Below are positions 33,295 to 41,460 of a DNA stretch of 45,901 bases, one piece after another. The notes below the pieces were generated by a model that saw only the letters and a program-made list of their open reading frames with translations, was not told the DNA's origin and did not search any database. Every line of letters starts with the position of its first letter. Positions within the stretch are counted from its first letter, which is position 1. The translations under genes were made by a program, and so were the position numbers. Source of the DNA: Cytophagaceae bacterium UBA6715 (GTDB lineage: Bacteria > Bacteroidota > Bacteroidia > Cytophagales > Spirosomataceae); the NCBI GenBank assembly GCA_002454335.1, contig DKIP01000012.1, positions 29,480-75,380 on the forward strand, in the 5' to 3' direction.

Positions 33295-34068
33295 ATGAAA
33301 ACAAAAGAAGAGATTGTACAAAATTGGTTACCTCGTTATACGGGTACTCCCATCGAAGCATTTGGTCACTATATTCTTCTGACGAATTTCAAGAATTATG
33401 TAGATATGTTTGCTGAAAAATTTCAAGTTGAAATTTTAGGCCAAGACCGCCCAATGCAAACGGCAACGGCGAACAACATTACAATCATCAATTTCGGGAT
33501 GGGGTCTCCCATGGCCGCAACGGTTATGGACATTCTTTCAGCGATTTCACCGAAAGCTGTTTTGTTCTTAGGTAAATGCGGAGGTTTAAAGAAAAACTTA
33601 CAATTGGGGGATTTGATTTTGCCTATCGCTGCGGTACGAGGCGAAGGAACATCCGATGAATATTTACCCAAAGAAGTTCCAGCCTTGCCTTCTTTCCGAC
33701 TACAACGAGCCGTTTCTTCCATGATTAAAAAACACGAGCTTGATTATTGGACGGGTTTAATTTATACGACCAATCGCCGCGTTTGGGAGCATGATGAGGT
33801 ATTTAAAACATATCTTTCGGATATTCGTGCCATGGGTATCGATATGGAAACAGCTACTATTTTTACCGTAGGATTTGTTAATAAAATCCCTCATGGTGCT
33901 TTGTTACTCGTATCCGATAACCCAATGACTCCTGATGGGGTAAAAACAGAAGCATCTGACAAAAAAGTTACCACGAATTATGTTGATTCCCATTTGCAAA
34001 TTGGAATCGATTCGTTAATTGAATTAGCAGATTCTGGCGAATCTGTTAAACATTTACGTTTCGAATAA
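33295..34068 (+). CDS. amn: AMP nucleosidase (short form)
   Basis: Start set at the ATG at 33295 (MKTKEEIVQNWLPRYTG), giving 257 residues; the upstream ATG at 33226 adds an unlikely 23-residue extension. The protein is a nucleoside phosphorylase-fold enzyme: IINFGMGSPMAATVMDIL near residue 65, VLFLGKCGGLKKNLQLGDLILP near 90, AVRGEGTSDEYLP and the terminal IDMETATIFTVGF near 181 with LLVSDNPMTPDG. The MGSPMAA and DMET segments are typical of the short AMP nucleosidase of Bacteroidota, which cleaves AMP to adenine and ribose 5-phosphate. Its stop directly abuts the stop of the convergent TPR gene. Confidence 0.88.
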   Translation: MKTKEEIVQNWLPRYTGTPIEAFGHYILLTNFKNYVDMFAEKFQVEILGQDRPMQTATANNITIINFGMGSPMAATVMDILSAISPKAVLFLGKCGGLKKNLQLGDLILPIAAVRGEGTSDEYLPKEVPALPSFRLQRAVSSMIKKHELDYWTGLIYTTNRRVWEHDEVFKTYLSDIRAMGIDMETATIFTVGFVNKIPHGALLLVSDNPMTPDGVKTEASDKKVTTNYVDSHLQIGIDSLIELADSGESVKHLRFE

Positions 34069-35421
34069 TTAATTGCAATGTTCTCGGATTACTTGATAGG
34101 CTTGGTTGTAACCTAATTCACCTGATTTACTTAAATCCATACAACCGGTATTGTCGCTAAGGGCCAACTTGATTATACCCCTTACGTAATAAGCTTCGGC
34201 ATATTTGGGGTTTAGTTTGATGGCATTGCTACAATCCTGAATGGCATTGCGTTGATCTCCTAGGTTCGATTTAGCAACTCCGCGGAAGAAATAGGCCTCA
34301 GCATAGATCGGATTTAAAGCAATCGCACGGTTGTAATCTTCCATGGCTTGTTTAGCATCCCCTGATTTTGCTTTGGCAGAACCACGGTTGAAGTATACCT
34401 CAGCGCGTTCTGTCGAGAATTCGGCAATTTTCACTTTGTCTTGAACGCCATTGCGTAATTCATCCAGGAGGACTTTTGTCATTTTGGTATCATAAATGAT
34501 TTTAGAAGATTCATTGTTGCCAATCTCTGCAGCTTTGCTATAATCTTCTATCGCACCTCGTGGGTCTCCTAATTTTGCCTTGACAAATCCTCTTCCGTAA
34601 TAAGCTTCAACTTTAGATGGGTCCATTTCAATAGCTTTGCTGAAATCTTCTAAAGCACCTTTTTCGCCATTTTCACCTCTGAAATTTTCTAATTGTGTCT
34701 TGCAAAAACCCGCATGATACCAATCGTCAGGATTGTCTGGACTCAATTTAATCGCTTCTTCAAAGTCTTTCAATGCAGGTTGATACTCCGCTAATTTCAT
34801 TTTGGAAAATGCCCGATTTGATAAATAACTAGAACGTTTAGGGCTAATCTCGATTGCCTTGTCGAAATCCTCAATACTCCCTCTGTAATCAGCCAAATGT
34901 GCTTTAGCCTCTCCTCGAGCCGCTAAACCTGGGGCATATTCTGCATTTAATTCTAAGGACTTATTAAAATCAGAAAGCGCTCCACGGTAGTTGGCTAATT
35001 TAGATTTTGAAATCCCCCGACTAAAATACGCCGTTGCTTCCAAGGGATTTAAACGAATTGCTTCATTATAATCTTGAATAGCTACTTTGTGGTTCTCTTG
35101 TTTGCTGTAGCTTTGTCCTCGTGCAATGAATGCCTCAAAGTATGTTGGCTTTAATTCAATGGCTTTATCAAAGTCCAAAATAGCTCCCCTGAAATCCTTT
35201 AAGTTGTATTTAGCGAATCCTCGGTTGTAAAATGCAATGGGGTTAGGATTTGCTACATTCTTCTCAATTTCTAAACTGAAATTTCTTAGCGCATCGGCAT
35301 AATTGCCCGTTTTATTTTGGGTCAAACCCAATTCAAGGTAGTTTGTGCTGTCTTGTGCAAATGTGGCAGTTGTGCTTGCACTTAAAATACCCACGAAAAG
35401 CATTGTGTAGATGTGCTTCAT
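34069..35421 (-). CDS. Exported protein made of TPR repeats
   Basis: I start at the ATG at 35421 (MKHIYTMLFVGILSAS); an in-frame TTG at 35433 is less likely. The 450-residue protein has a signal peptide ending near TATFAQ and then about eleven tetratricopeptide repeats of 34 residues with the pattern AYF.RG.AK..LG....A..D...AI.LNP. It ends with a cysteine-containing cap (CMDLSKSGELGYNQAYQVIREHCN). It probably acts as a periplasmic or outer-membrane scaffold; no partner is implied by the neighbours. It lies 14 bases downstream of menA on the same strand and may be read through from it. Confidence 0.85.
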   Translation of the reverse strand: MKHIYTMLFVGILSASTTATFAQDSTNYLELGLTQNKTGNYADALRNFSLEIEKNVANPNPIAFYNRGFAKYNLKDFRGAILDFDKAIELKPTYFEAFIARGQSYSKQENHKVAIQDYNEAIRLNPLEATAYFSRGISKSKLANYRGALSDFNKSLELNAEYAPGLAARGEAKAHLADYRGSIEDFDKAIEISPKRSSYLSNRAFSKMKLAEYQPALKDFEEAIKLSPDNPDDWYHAGFCKTQLENFRGENGEKGALEDFSKAIEMDPSKVEAYYGRGFVKAKLGDPRGAIEDYSKAAEIGNNESSKIIYDTKMTKVLLDELRNGVQDKVKIAEFSTERAEVYFNRGSAKAKSGDAKQAMEDYNRAIALNPIYAEAYFFRGVAKSNLGDQRNAIQDCSNAIKLNPKYAEAYYVRGIIKLALSDNTGCMDLSKSGELGYNQAYQVIREHCN

Positions 35422-35435
35422 AATCGTTTTCAAGG

Positions 35436-36344
35436 TTATTGGATGATTTCGCTAATTCCGAATAGCAAAATTAATAATAAAGTTCTTAATGCCGTCTTCT
35501 TTAAATAGGGATCTATTTCTGCTGGCGTCATCGTTGCTTTTAATTCCCTGATCATCAAGATGATGGGGTAAAACCCAAGCAAAATTAATAGGTTTCCAAC
35601 CGTAGAAGGCCCTTTTTTGAATACCATTAGGTGGTAACAAATGAAGGGTAAGACACCTAATATCAACAAGGCTTTTTGATAGATAAAACCATTTGTTTTG
35701 CCGATTCGAACGGGAATTGAGTTTTTGCCTGATTTTTTATCGTTCTCTAAATCACGGAGGTTGTTTAGGTTTAGGACGGCCACCGACAATAATCCACAAC
35801 CCGCGGCCGGGTAGGCGATGTGAAACGGAATGGATTGGGTTTGTAGGAAATAGGTTCCCATGGTTCCTACTAGACCAAAAAAGATGAAAACTGATAGATC
35901 GCCGAGGCCCATGTACCCATACGGTTTTTTTCCTACGGTGTAGGCAATAGCGGCTAAAATACAGGCAATTCCTAAGCCTAGAAATTTCAACCAAACTTCC
36001 CAAGAGGCTTGTTGCAAGCTATATGCTAGTAACCCAATACCCATTAAAAAAGAAAGGCAAGCCGTTAAAATAACGACTTGCTTCATTTCTTGATGGTTTA
36101 TTTTTCCAGTTTGAACAGTTCGTAAAGCTACCTTTCTGTCCTGATTATCAATTCCATTGGCCGAATCACCGAAGTCATTGGCGAAGTTTGAAAGGACTTG
36201 TAAACTTACAGTAGTTAAAATGGCTAATGCAGCGATGATCCAATCAAATTTACCATTTGCATAGGCTAATAAATTGCCCAGCATAATACTCGCTACTGCT
36301 AGAGGTAATGTTCTTGGCCTAGCCGCTTCCACCCATCTATTCAT
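35436..36344 (-). CDS. menA: 1,4-dihydroxy-2-naphthoate polyprenyltransferase
   Basis: The 302-residue membrane protein is a UbiA-type prenyltransferase with about nine helices. It starts WVEAARPRTLPLAVASIMLG, as MenA proteins do. The first aspartate-rich motif is NFANDFGDSANGID near residue 53 and the second NLRDLENDKKSGK near 195; both bind the prenyl diphosphate through magnesium. GLGDLSVFIFFGLVGTMG lies between them. It attaches the prenyl tail in menaquinone synthesis, so the organism respires with menaquinone. It is followed by the TPR gene and preceded by the glutathione peroxidase gene with a 3-base gap. Confidence 0.92.
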   Translation of the reverse strand: MNRWVEAARPRTLPLAVASIMLGNLLAYANGKFDWIIAALAILTTVSLQVLSNFANDFGDSANGIDNQDRKVALRTVQTGKINHQEMKQVVILTACLSFLMGIGLLAYSLQQASWEVWLKFLGLGIACILAAIAYTVGKKPYGYMGLGDLSVFIFFGLVGTMGTYFLQTQSIPFHIAYPAAGCGLLSVAVLNLNNLRDLENDKKSGKNSIPVRIGKTNGFIYQKALLILGVLPFICYHLMVFKKGPSTVGNLLILLGFYPIILMIRELKATMTPAEIDPYLKKTALRTLLLILLFGISEIIQ

Positions 36345-36347
36345 GTA

Positions 36348-36971
36348 TTATTTCGCCAATGCTGCTTGAAATTCTGCACTTGTAGGCTTAATGCCTGAAG
36401 CAAAGAAATTTGTCAATTCCCCTTTTTCATTGATGACATATTTGCAAAAATTCCAAGTGGGCTCTTTTTCATTCCAACCGTTTTGCGATTTATCACTTAA
36501 CCATTGGTATAATTCACATTTACCTGCGCCTTTAACAACAACTTTCTCCATCATTTGGAAGGATACTCCGTAGTTTTTTAAGCAAAATGATGCGATTTCT
36601 GAGTTTGTTCCTGGCTCTTGTCCTCCAAACTCATTGGCAGGAAATCCCAAGATAACGATTTCAGGATGAGCCTTGTGAAATGCTTCCCAGTCCGCATATT
36701 GTGGCGTATAACCACATTTGGAAGCCGTATTTAGTACAACGATTTTCTTGCCTTTAAATTGGCTGAAATCAATTTCTTTTCCATCTATCCCTTTCATTTT
36801 GAATGAGAAGAAGTTCTTTGTTGCCGATTGTGTTACTTCCATAGGGCGTTCTAATGCTACTTTTTGAGTGAATGGCAAAGCCAAGGCAGTTAATAGCGAT
36901 CCGATTTTCATAAGGCTGACGATCATGGTGATAAGTATTAAGAGGATGAGAATTTTAAATTTGTTTTTCAC
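36348..36971 (-). CDS. Glutathione peroxidase family thiol peroxidase, membrane-anchored or exported
   Basis: The catalytic domain has the peroxidatic cysteine in LNTASKCGYTPQYADWE, the glutamine in GFPANEFGGQEPGTNSEI and the tryptophan in EPTWNFCKYVI, so the Cys-Gln-Trp set is complete. The likely reductant is thioredoxin rather than glutathione. A hydrophobic N-terminus (KILILLILITMIVSL) precedes it and suggests a signal anchor. The start is uncertain: a GTG at 36971, one base after the argS stop, includes the whole hydrophobic segment (207 residues); an ATG at 36926 would shorten it. I chose the GTG because of that spacing. The protein protects envelope lipids from hydroperoxides. Confidence 0.82.
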   Translation of the reverse strand: MKNKFKILILLILITMIVSLMKIGSLLTALALPFTQKVALERPMEVTQSATKNFFSFKMKGIDGKEIDFSQFKGKKIVVLNTASKCGYTPQYADWEAFHKAHPEIVILGFPANEFGGQEPGTNSEIASFCLKNYGVSFQMMEKVVVKGAGKCELYQWLSDKSQNGWNEKEPTWNFCKYVINEKGELTNFFASGIKPTSAEFQAALAK

Positions 36972-36972
36972 G

Positions 36973-38757
36973 TTACATACGTTCTGGTGCAACTATTCCT
37001 AATAACGCCAACGATGCTTTAATTGTTTCACCGGTTAAGGATGCTAAATTTAACCGAATGTTTCGGCTATCCGCATTTTCTTCATTTAAAATACTCAATT
37101 CATTATAAAATTTATTGAATTGCTTAGCTAAATCATAGGTATACTGGGCAATAACCGAAGGTGCATACTGCGCCGCTGCCTCTTGAATTTTCGATTTGTA
37201 ATTACCTAGCAAGAAGATTAACTCTTGCTCGGATTCTGCTAATTCATACGATTTACCAGCAGTAATTTTCATATCAATTCCCATGCTTTCCGCTTTTCGA
37301 GTCATCGAACAAATCCTTGCATGTGTATATTGGATAAATGGCCCTGTATTTCCTTGAAAATCTATAGACTCTTCCGGATTGAATAACATGCGTTTTTTCG
37401 GGTCAACTTTCAATAAGAAATATTTCAAGGCGCCTAATCCCAACTGATTAAATAAGGCATTGGCTTCTTCCGTTGAGAATCCTTCAATTTTTCCCAATTC
37501 CAATGTTCTCGATTGCGCCGTGTTAACCATTTCAGCCATTAAGTCATCCGCATCTACCACAGTTCCTTCTCGTGACTTCATTTTTCCACTTGGCAAATCC
37601 ACCATTCCATAGGATAGGTGATAATTACCTTCCGAGAAAGGTTTATTTAGTTTTTTGAGAATATGAAACAAGACTTCAAAATGGTAATCTTGTTCATTCC
37701 CCACAACATAAACGGAACGTTTGGCGCCAAAATCCTCATATTTCAATTGGGCCGTTCCCATATCTTGCGTGATGTAAACCGATGTGCCATCCCGACGCAA
37801 AACCAATTTTTCATCCAAGCCTTCTTCCGTCAAATCAATCCAAACGGATCCATCATCTTTTCTGTAAAACACACCCTGCGCTAAGCCTTCATCAACTAAT
37901 TTTTTACCCAATAAATAGGTATTTGATTCTCGATAAATTTTATCAAAGCTTACCCCCATTTGAGCATAACTCTTCGCAAATCCATCGAATACCCAGGTAT
38001 TCATTTGCTCCCAAAGGGCAATAACGCTTGGCTCATTTTGCTCCCAGGCTAATAACATATCCTGTGCCTTTAATAGGATAGGAGCTTGCTTTTTGGCCTC
38101 TTCCGGGTCTATTCCTTGTTGGACTAAAGTTTCAATTTCAACTTTGTAGGCTTTGTCAAATGCCACATAATATTTACCCACTAAATGATCTCCTTTTAAA
38201 CCGCTTGATTCAGGAGTTTCGTCCTTGCCAAAGAGTTGGTAGGCCAACATCGATTTACAAATATGAATCCCGCGATCATTCACTAAATTCGTTTTAATCA
38301 CCTCATAGCCCGCCGCGTCCAAGATTTGAGAAACAGAGAAGCCTAAAAAGTTATTACGTAAATGGCCTAAGTGTAAAGGTTTGTTGGTATTCGGGGAGGA
38401 ATATTCGATCAGTACCTTTTCTTTTTTATCTGCCAATGTAAAAGGCTGTTCATCCTGATTAATTCCATTCAAAATTTCAACCCAAACCGCATCTTGTAAA
38501 CTAAGATTCAGAAATCCTTGAACAACCTGAAATGCTTTGATTTTAGGGTTATTGGCCAACATATATTCACCCAAAAGCTGAGCAATTTGTGCCGGAGATT
38601 TGGCAGCTTGTTTCGTAAAAGGGAAAACGACAAAGGTGAAAGTCCCTTCAAATTCCTTTTTGGTTTCTTGTAAAACGATTTCTTGCGCATCGATTGAAAA
38701 AAGATGTTGAAGTCCTTCTTGTAAACTTTTTTGAATCGATTGTTGGATACCTAGCAT
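36973..38757 (-). CDS. argS: Arginyl-tRNA synthetase
   Basis: The 594-residue protein is a full-length class Ia synthetase. The N-terminal domain is followed by the HIGH-type SSPNTNKPLHLGHLRNN near residue 120, LVNDRGIHICKSML, GDHLVGKYYV, the KMSKS-type SGKMKSREGTVVDADDL near 393 and a helical anticodon-binding domain ending SLALLGIVAPERM. It charges tRNA-Arg in the cytoplasm. The gene starts a run argS, peroxidase, menA, TPR with gaps of 1-14 bases. Its upstream region is shared with the divergent threonylcarbamoyl-AMP synthase gene. Confidence 0.95.
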   Translation of the reverse strand: MLGIQQSIQKSLQEGLQHLFSIDAQEIVLQETKKEFEGTFTFVVFPFTKQAAKSPAQIAQLLGEYMLANNPKIKAFQVVQGFLNLSLQDAVWVEILNGINQDEQPFTLADKKEKVLIEYSSPNTNKPLHLGHLRNNFLGFSVSQILDAAGYEVIKTNLVNDRGIHICKSMLAYQLFGKDETPESSGLKGDHLVGKYYVAFDKAYKVEIETLVQQGIDPEEAKKQAPILLKAQDMLLAWEQNEPSVIALWEQMNTWVFDGFAKSYAQMGVSFDKIYRESNTYLLGKKLVDEGLAQGVFYRKDDGSVWIDLTEEGLDEKLVLRRDGTSVYITQDMGTAQLKYEDFGAKRSVYVVGNEQDYHFEVLFHILKKLNKPFSEGNYHLSYGMVDLPSGKMKSREGTVVDADDLMAEMVNTAQSRTLELGKIEGFSTEEANALFNQLGLGALKYFLLKVDPKKRMLFNPEESIDFQGNTGPFIQYTHARICSMTRKAESMGIDMKITAGKSYELAESEQELIFLLGNYKSKIQEAAAQYAPSVIAQYTYDLAKQFNKFYNELSILNEENADSRNIRLNLASLTGETIKASLALLGIVAPERM

Positions 38758-38793
38758 GTTGAAATCAACGGGTTTAATGAAAATTAATGGCTA

Positions 38794-38801
38794 CAAAGGT
38801 A
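38794..38801 (-). promoter_or_regulatory. -7 box of argS inside an inverted repeat
   Basis: On the minus strand TACCTTTG is a full match to TAnnTTTG, 36 bases before the argS ATG. It is part of a 6-bp inverted repeat, GGCTAC and GTAGCC, at 38789-38804. No TTTG at 19 bases was found. Confidence 0.4.
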
Positions 38802-38855
38802 GCCAATTAAGGCCAAACATTGACTTGCAAGGGGCATTTTTGACGAATTTAATCT

Positions 38856-38863
38856 TACCTTTG
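38856..38863 (+). promoter_or_regulatory. -7 box just upstream of the YrdC/Sua5-type gene
   Basis: TACCTTTG matches TAnnTTTG fully and ends 5 bases before the ATG at 38869, which would leave a leader of about 2 bases. It has the same sequence as the argS box on the opposite strand. Confidence 0.4.
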
Positions 38864-38868
38864 TGGCC

Positions 38869-39435
38869 ATGACGTTAAATCTATATCATGATGCGATTAC
38901 CTCCTTAAAATCAGGGGGTGTCATTCTTTATCCCAGCGACACGATTTGGGGATTAGGTTGTGATGTTCGCAATGACGCAAGTATTGAGAAACTATTGCAA
39001 ATCAAACAAAGACCTGCAGAAAAAGGCTTAATTGTGTTGATTTCGAAGATTGAGCAATTGAATGAATACGTTGAGGAAGTGCCTGAAATTGCCTGGGATT
39101 TAGTGGATTTTGCTGAAGATCCTTTGACGGTTATATACCCCAAAGGGAAAAATGTAAGTTCCCATTTATTGGGTCCGGATGGTAGTATTGCCATTCGTTT
39201 GGTTAAAGATGTTTTCTGTAAAGGCTTGATTTATCGTTACCAACGAGGTATCGTCTCAACCTCTGCGAACATCTCTAGTGAAGCTTCACCGGTGAATTTT
39301 GAAAGTATAGCGGGTTCTATCAAAGAACAAGTGGATTTTATATTGAAAAACCCCAACCCAACGAAGGGGAATAATAAACCATCCAAAATTGTCAAATTGG
39401 GCTTAGGTGGTGATTATTCATTGATTAGAGGATAA
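38869..39435 (+). CDS. L-threonylcarbamoyladenylate synthase (YrdC/Sua5 family)
   Basis: The ATG at 38869 gives 188 residues. The single YrdC domain shows GGVILYPSDTIWGLGCDVRND (residues 17-37), the KQRP motif near 46 with KGLIVLISK, then LTVIYPKGKNVSSHLLG, SIAIRLVKDVF and STSANISSEASP. It makes threonylcarbamoyl-AMP from threonine, bicarbonate and ATP for the t6A modification of tRNA. The CCA-adding enzyme follows directly (TAA then ATG), so two tRNA maturation genes are coupled. Confidence 0.9.
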   Translation: MTLNLYHDAITSLKSGGVILYPSDTIWGLGCDVRNDASIEKLLQIKQRPAEKGLIVLISKIEQLNEYVEEVPEIAWDLVDFAEDPLTVIYPKGKNVSSHLLGPDGSIAIRLVKDVFCKGLIYRYQRGIVSTSANISSEASPVNFESIAGSIKEQVDFILKNPNPTKGNNKPSKIVKLGLGGDYSLIRG

Positions 39436-40887
39436 ATGAAGACAGGGCAGGAGATCATTTCTGAAGATATTTTTCGTCGCATCGGGCTTGCTGCCGATCG
39501 CATTCAAATGGAATCCTATGTCGTAGGTGGATTTGTGCGTGATTCCATTCTTGGTAGACCTTGTAAGGATATTGATGTTGTTTGCATCGGTTCGGGAATT
39601 GCCTTGGCGGAAGAAGTAGCTCGAGAATTTGATTTACCTGATCACAGTGTTTCGGTTTTTAAGAATTTCGGTACGGCCATGTTGAAGGTCGATGATTGGG
39701 ATTTAGAGTTTGTAGGTGCTCGAAAGGAATCTTACCAACGAGATTCACGCAAGCCTATGGTCATGGAAGGCACTTTGGAGGATGACCAAAATCGGCGAGA
39801 TTTTACGATCAATGCAATGGCAGTTCAACTAAATCAGGCGAATTGGGGAAAATTACTAGATCCCTTTAACGGGATTGCTGATTTGAAATCGAAAATTATC
39901 CGAACGCCACTAGAACCAGGAATTACGTTTTCGGATGATCCATTGCGGATGATGCGCGCGGTTCGATTCGCGAGCCAATTGGGTTTCGATATTTATCCGG
40001 AGACCTTTGAGGCCTTGCAAAAAGAAAATGAGCGCTTGGAAATTATTTCCATGGAACGCATTTCAGAGGAATTAAATAAAATTATTCTTTGTCAAAAGCC
40101 ATCTTATGGCTTCCTGTTATTGGATGCATGCGGATTATTAGCCCGCATTTTTCCCGAGTTTATAAAACTCAAAGGGGTTGATACTGAAGAAGGGAAGGGG
40201 CATAAAGATAATTTCTATCACACCTTACAGGTATTGGATAATATTTCTCAACATACGAATGACCTTTGGTGGCGCTGGGCAGCGATTTTACACGATATTG
40301 CGAAGCCACAAACCAAACGTTTTGTCAAAGGGAAAGGTTGGACTTTTCATGGTCATGAGGAAATGGGTGCCCGTCAAGTTCCTTCGATTTTCAAGCGCTT
40401 GAAATTACCCTTGAATGAGAAAATGAAGTTGGTTCAAAAACTAGTTCGCCTCCATTTACGCCCTATTGCCTTATCGAAAGAGGAAATAACCCATTCTGCT
40501 TTACGCCGTTTGCTTTTCGAAGCTGGTGATGAATTAGAAGCTCTCATGACGCTTTGTAGGGCAGATATTACTTCCAAAAACGGGGATAAAGTGAAACGCT
40601 ATTTGCGAAATTTTGACTTAGTTGAGGAAAAGCTTAAAGAAGTTGAAGCAAGTGATTCGATTCGGAATTTCCAACCCGTCATAACCGGGGAGATGATTAT
40701 GCAGGTATTCGATATAGGTCCGGGAAAGGAAATTGGTTTGATTAAAATTGCTGTTCGGGAAGCTATTCTTGAGGGAAGTATTCGAAATGATTTTGAATCC
40801 GGTTGGCCATTAATGATCAAAGAGGGTGAGGCTTTGGGACTGCATCCCGTATTTTCACTCGAGGAATTTTTGAAATCAATTTCTTGA
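39436..40887 (+). CDS. cca: CCA tRNA nucleotidyltransferase with HD domain
   Basis: The 483-residue protein has the class II polymerase-beta head: YVVGGFVRDSILGRPCKDIDVV (28-49) with the metal-binding DID, ARKESYQRDSRKP, EDDQNRRDFTINAMAV near 115, and DPLRMMRAVRFASQLGF near 167 for nucleotide selection. After the neck, an HD phosphohydrolase domain follows with the paired HD in AILHDIAKP near 287 and FHGHEEMGA near 309. It adds or repairs the 3' CCA of tRNAs. It sits directly after the threonylcarbamoyl-AMP synthase gene with no gap. Confidence 0.92.
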   Translation: MKTGQEIISEDIFRRIGLAADRIQMESYVVGGFVRDSILGRPCKDIDVVCIGSGIALAEEVAREFDLPDHSVSVFKNFGTAMLKVDDWDLEFVGARKESYQRDSRKPMVMEGTLEDDQNRRDFTINAMAVQLNQANWGKLLDPFNGIADLKSKIIRTPLEPGITFSDDPLRMMRAVRFASQLGFDIYPETFEALQKENERLEIISMERISEELNKIILCQKPSYGFLLLDACGLLARIFPEFIKLKGVDTEEGKGHKDNFYHTLQVLDNISQHTNDLWWRWAAILHDIAKPQTKRFVKGKGWTFHGHEEMGARQVPSIFKRLKLPLNEKMKLVQKLVRLHLRPIALSKEEITHSALRRLLFEAGDELEALMTLCRADITSKNGDKVKRYLRNFDLVEEKLKEVEASDSIRNFQPVITGEMIMQVFDIGPGKEIGLIKIAVREAILEGSIRNDFESGWPLMIKEGEALGLHPVFSLEEFLKSIS

Positions 40888-40931
40888 TTTAAATTATCAG
40901 TTTTTTAGGCATGAAGCGCTTGTAGCTTTGA

Positions 40932-40957
40932 TACATTTGGTGGTTAAATCTAACCAC
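40932..40957 (+). promoter_or_regulatory. Promoter box and palindromic operator of the XRE gene
   Basis: TACATTTG at 40932-40939 is a perfect -7 box. It is directly followed by an inverted repeat, GTGGTTA (40940-40946) and TAACCAC (40951-40957), which covers the predicted transcription start near 40943 and the whole short leader up to the ATG at 40959. This position suits autorepression by the encoded helix-turn-helix protein. Confidence 0.55.
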
Positions 40958-40958
40958 T

Positions 40959-41156
40959 ATGAAACACGTTATTCGTAATATTCGCCGTTTGCGTTTAGAT
41001 CGCGAACTCTCACAAGAGAATGTCGCTTTTAATCTTCAAATCTCACAAAGTAGTTATGCCAAGTTAGAATCCGGCCAATCTAGATTGAATATTGATCGAC
41101 TATATCAACTAGCCGTTTATTTCAATGTACCAGTGGAAGAATTACTTAAAATGTAA
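40959..41156 (+). CDS. XRE-family helix-turn-helix regulator, 65 residues
   Basis: The protein consists of one Cro/CI-type helix-turn-helix: IRNIRRLRLDRELSQENVAF (5-24), ISQSSYAKLESGQSRLNIDRLYQLAVYF (28-55) and a short VPVEELLKM tail. It has no sensor or dimerisation domain. A palindrome overlaps its own promoter and leader (40940-40957), so it probably represses itself. It is convergent with the three-gene unit that encodes the double-glycine peptides, but I found no copy of its palindrome at their promoter, so a regulatory link is not shown. Confidence 0.85.
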   Translation: MKHVIRNIRRLRLDRELSQENVAFNLQISQSSYAKLESGQSRLNIDRLYQLAVYFNVPVEELLKM

Positions 41157-41180
41157 ACAGTCCCTAGTGAGGGACCGTTT
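41155..41180. terminator. Possible bidirectional terminator hairpin
   Basis: AAAC-A-GTCCCT pairs with AGGGAC-C-GTTT around the loop AGTG, with one internal mismatch. It spans the stops of the XRE gene (41156) and the convergent gene (41164). The T run is short on either strand, so activity is uncertain. Confidence 0.45.
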
Positions 41181-41424
41181 GCATTTCTTCGAGTTTCTGT
41201 CGGATTCGATTCCCGATGGTCTCAATAGCTTTTGTGAATAATTCAGGGACAATCTTCTCGATTTCCTCTGCCGGGAGATTATCGGGCACTTTTAGATATA
41301 GGACTTTAAAGTGACCATTAATCTTGAGTTGAACTCGCTTATTTGCGTCTTCGAAATCCTCTACTAGGTTGTTTCGGAATAGTTCTAGTTGGATTTTTAT
41401 ATCATCGATTGTATGTGTTTTCAT
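41164..41424 (-). CDS. Small YbaB/EbfC-like protein in the peptide operon
   Basis: The ATG at 41424 gives 86 residues; an ATG at 41448 would place the start inside the preceding hairpin. After a helical N-terminus (MKTHTIDDIKIQLELFRNNL) the sequence RVQLKINGHFKVLYLKVPDN and the following helix EEIEKIVPELFTKAIETIGN line up with the strand-strand-helix core of YbaB/EbfC nucleoid proteins (VKVTVNG...V..LEID, then a long helix). This likeness is my own alignment by eye. It follows the two double-glycine peptide genes on the same strand, 36 bases after the second. It might be a DNA-binding regulator or an accessory or immunity factor of the peptides; nothing decides between these. Confidence 0.6.
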   Translation of the reverse strand: MKTHTIDDIKIQLELFRNNLVEDFEDANKRVQLKINGHFKVLYLKVPDNLPAEEIEKIVPELFTKAIETIGNRIRQKLEEMQTVPH

Positions 41425-41438
41425 GGGTGTAGATTTTT

Positions 41439-41457
41439 GGCGGGGCAAAGCCCCGCC
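41439..41457 (-). terminator. Intercistronic GC-rich hairpin after the second peptide gene
   Basis: GGCGGGGC (41439-41446) and GCCCCGCC (41450-41457) form a perfect 8-bp GC-rich stem with a 3-base loop, placed between the stop of the peptide gene at 41461 and the start at 41424. On the minus strand it is followed by AAAAAT, not by T residues, so it is more likely an attenuator or mRNA-stabilising stem than a full terminator. Confidence 0.6.
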
Positions 41458-41460
41458 TGT

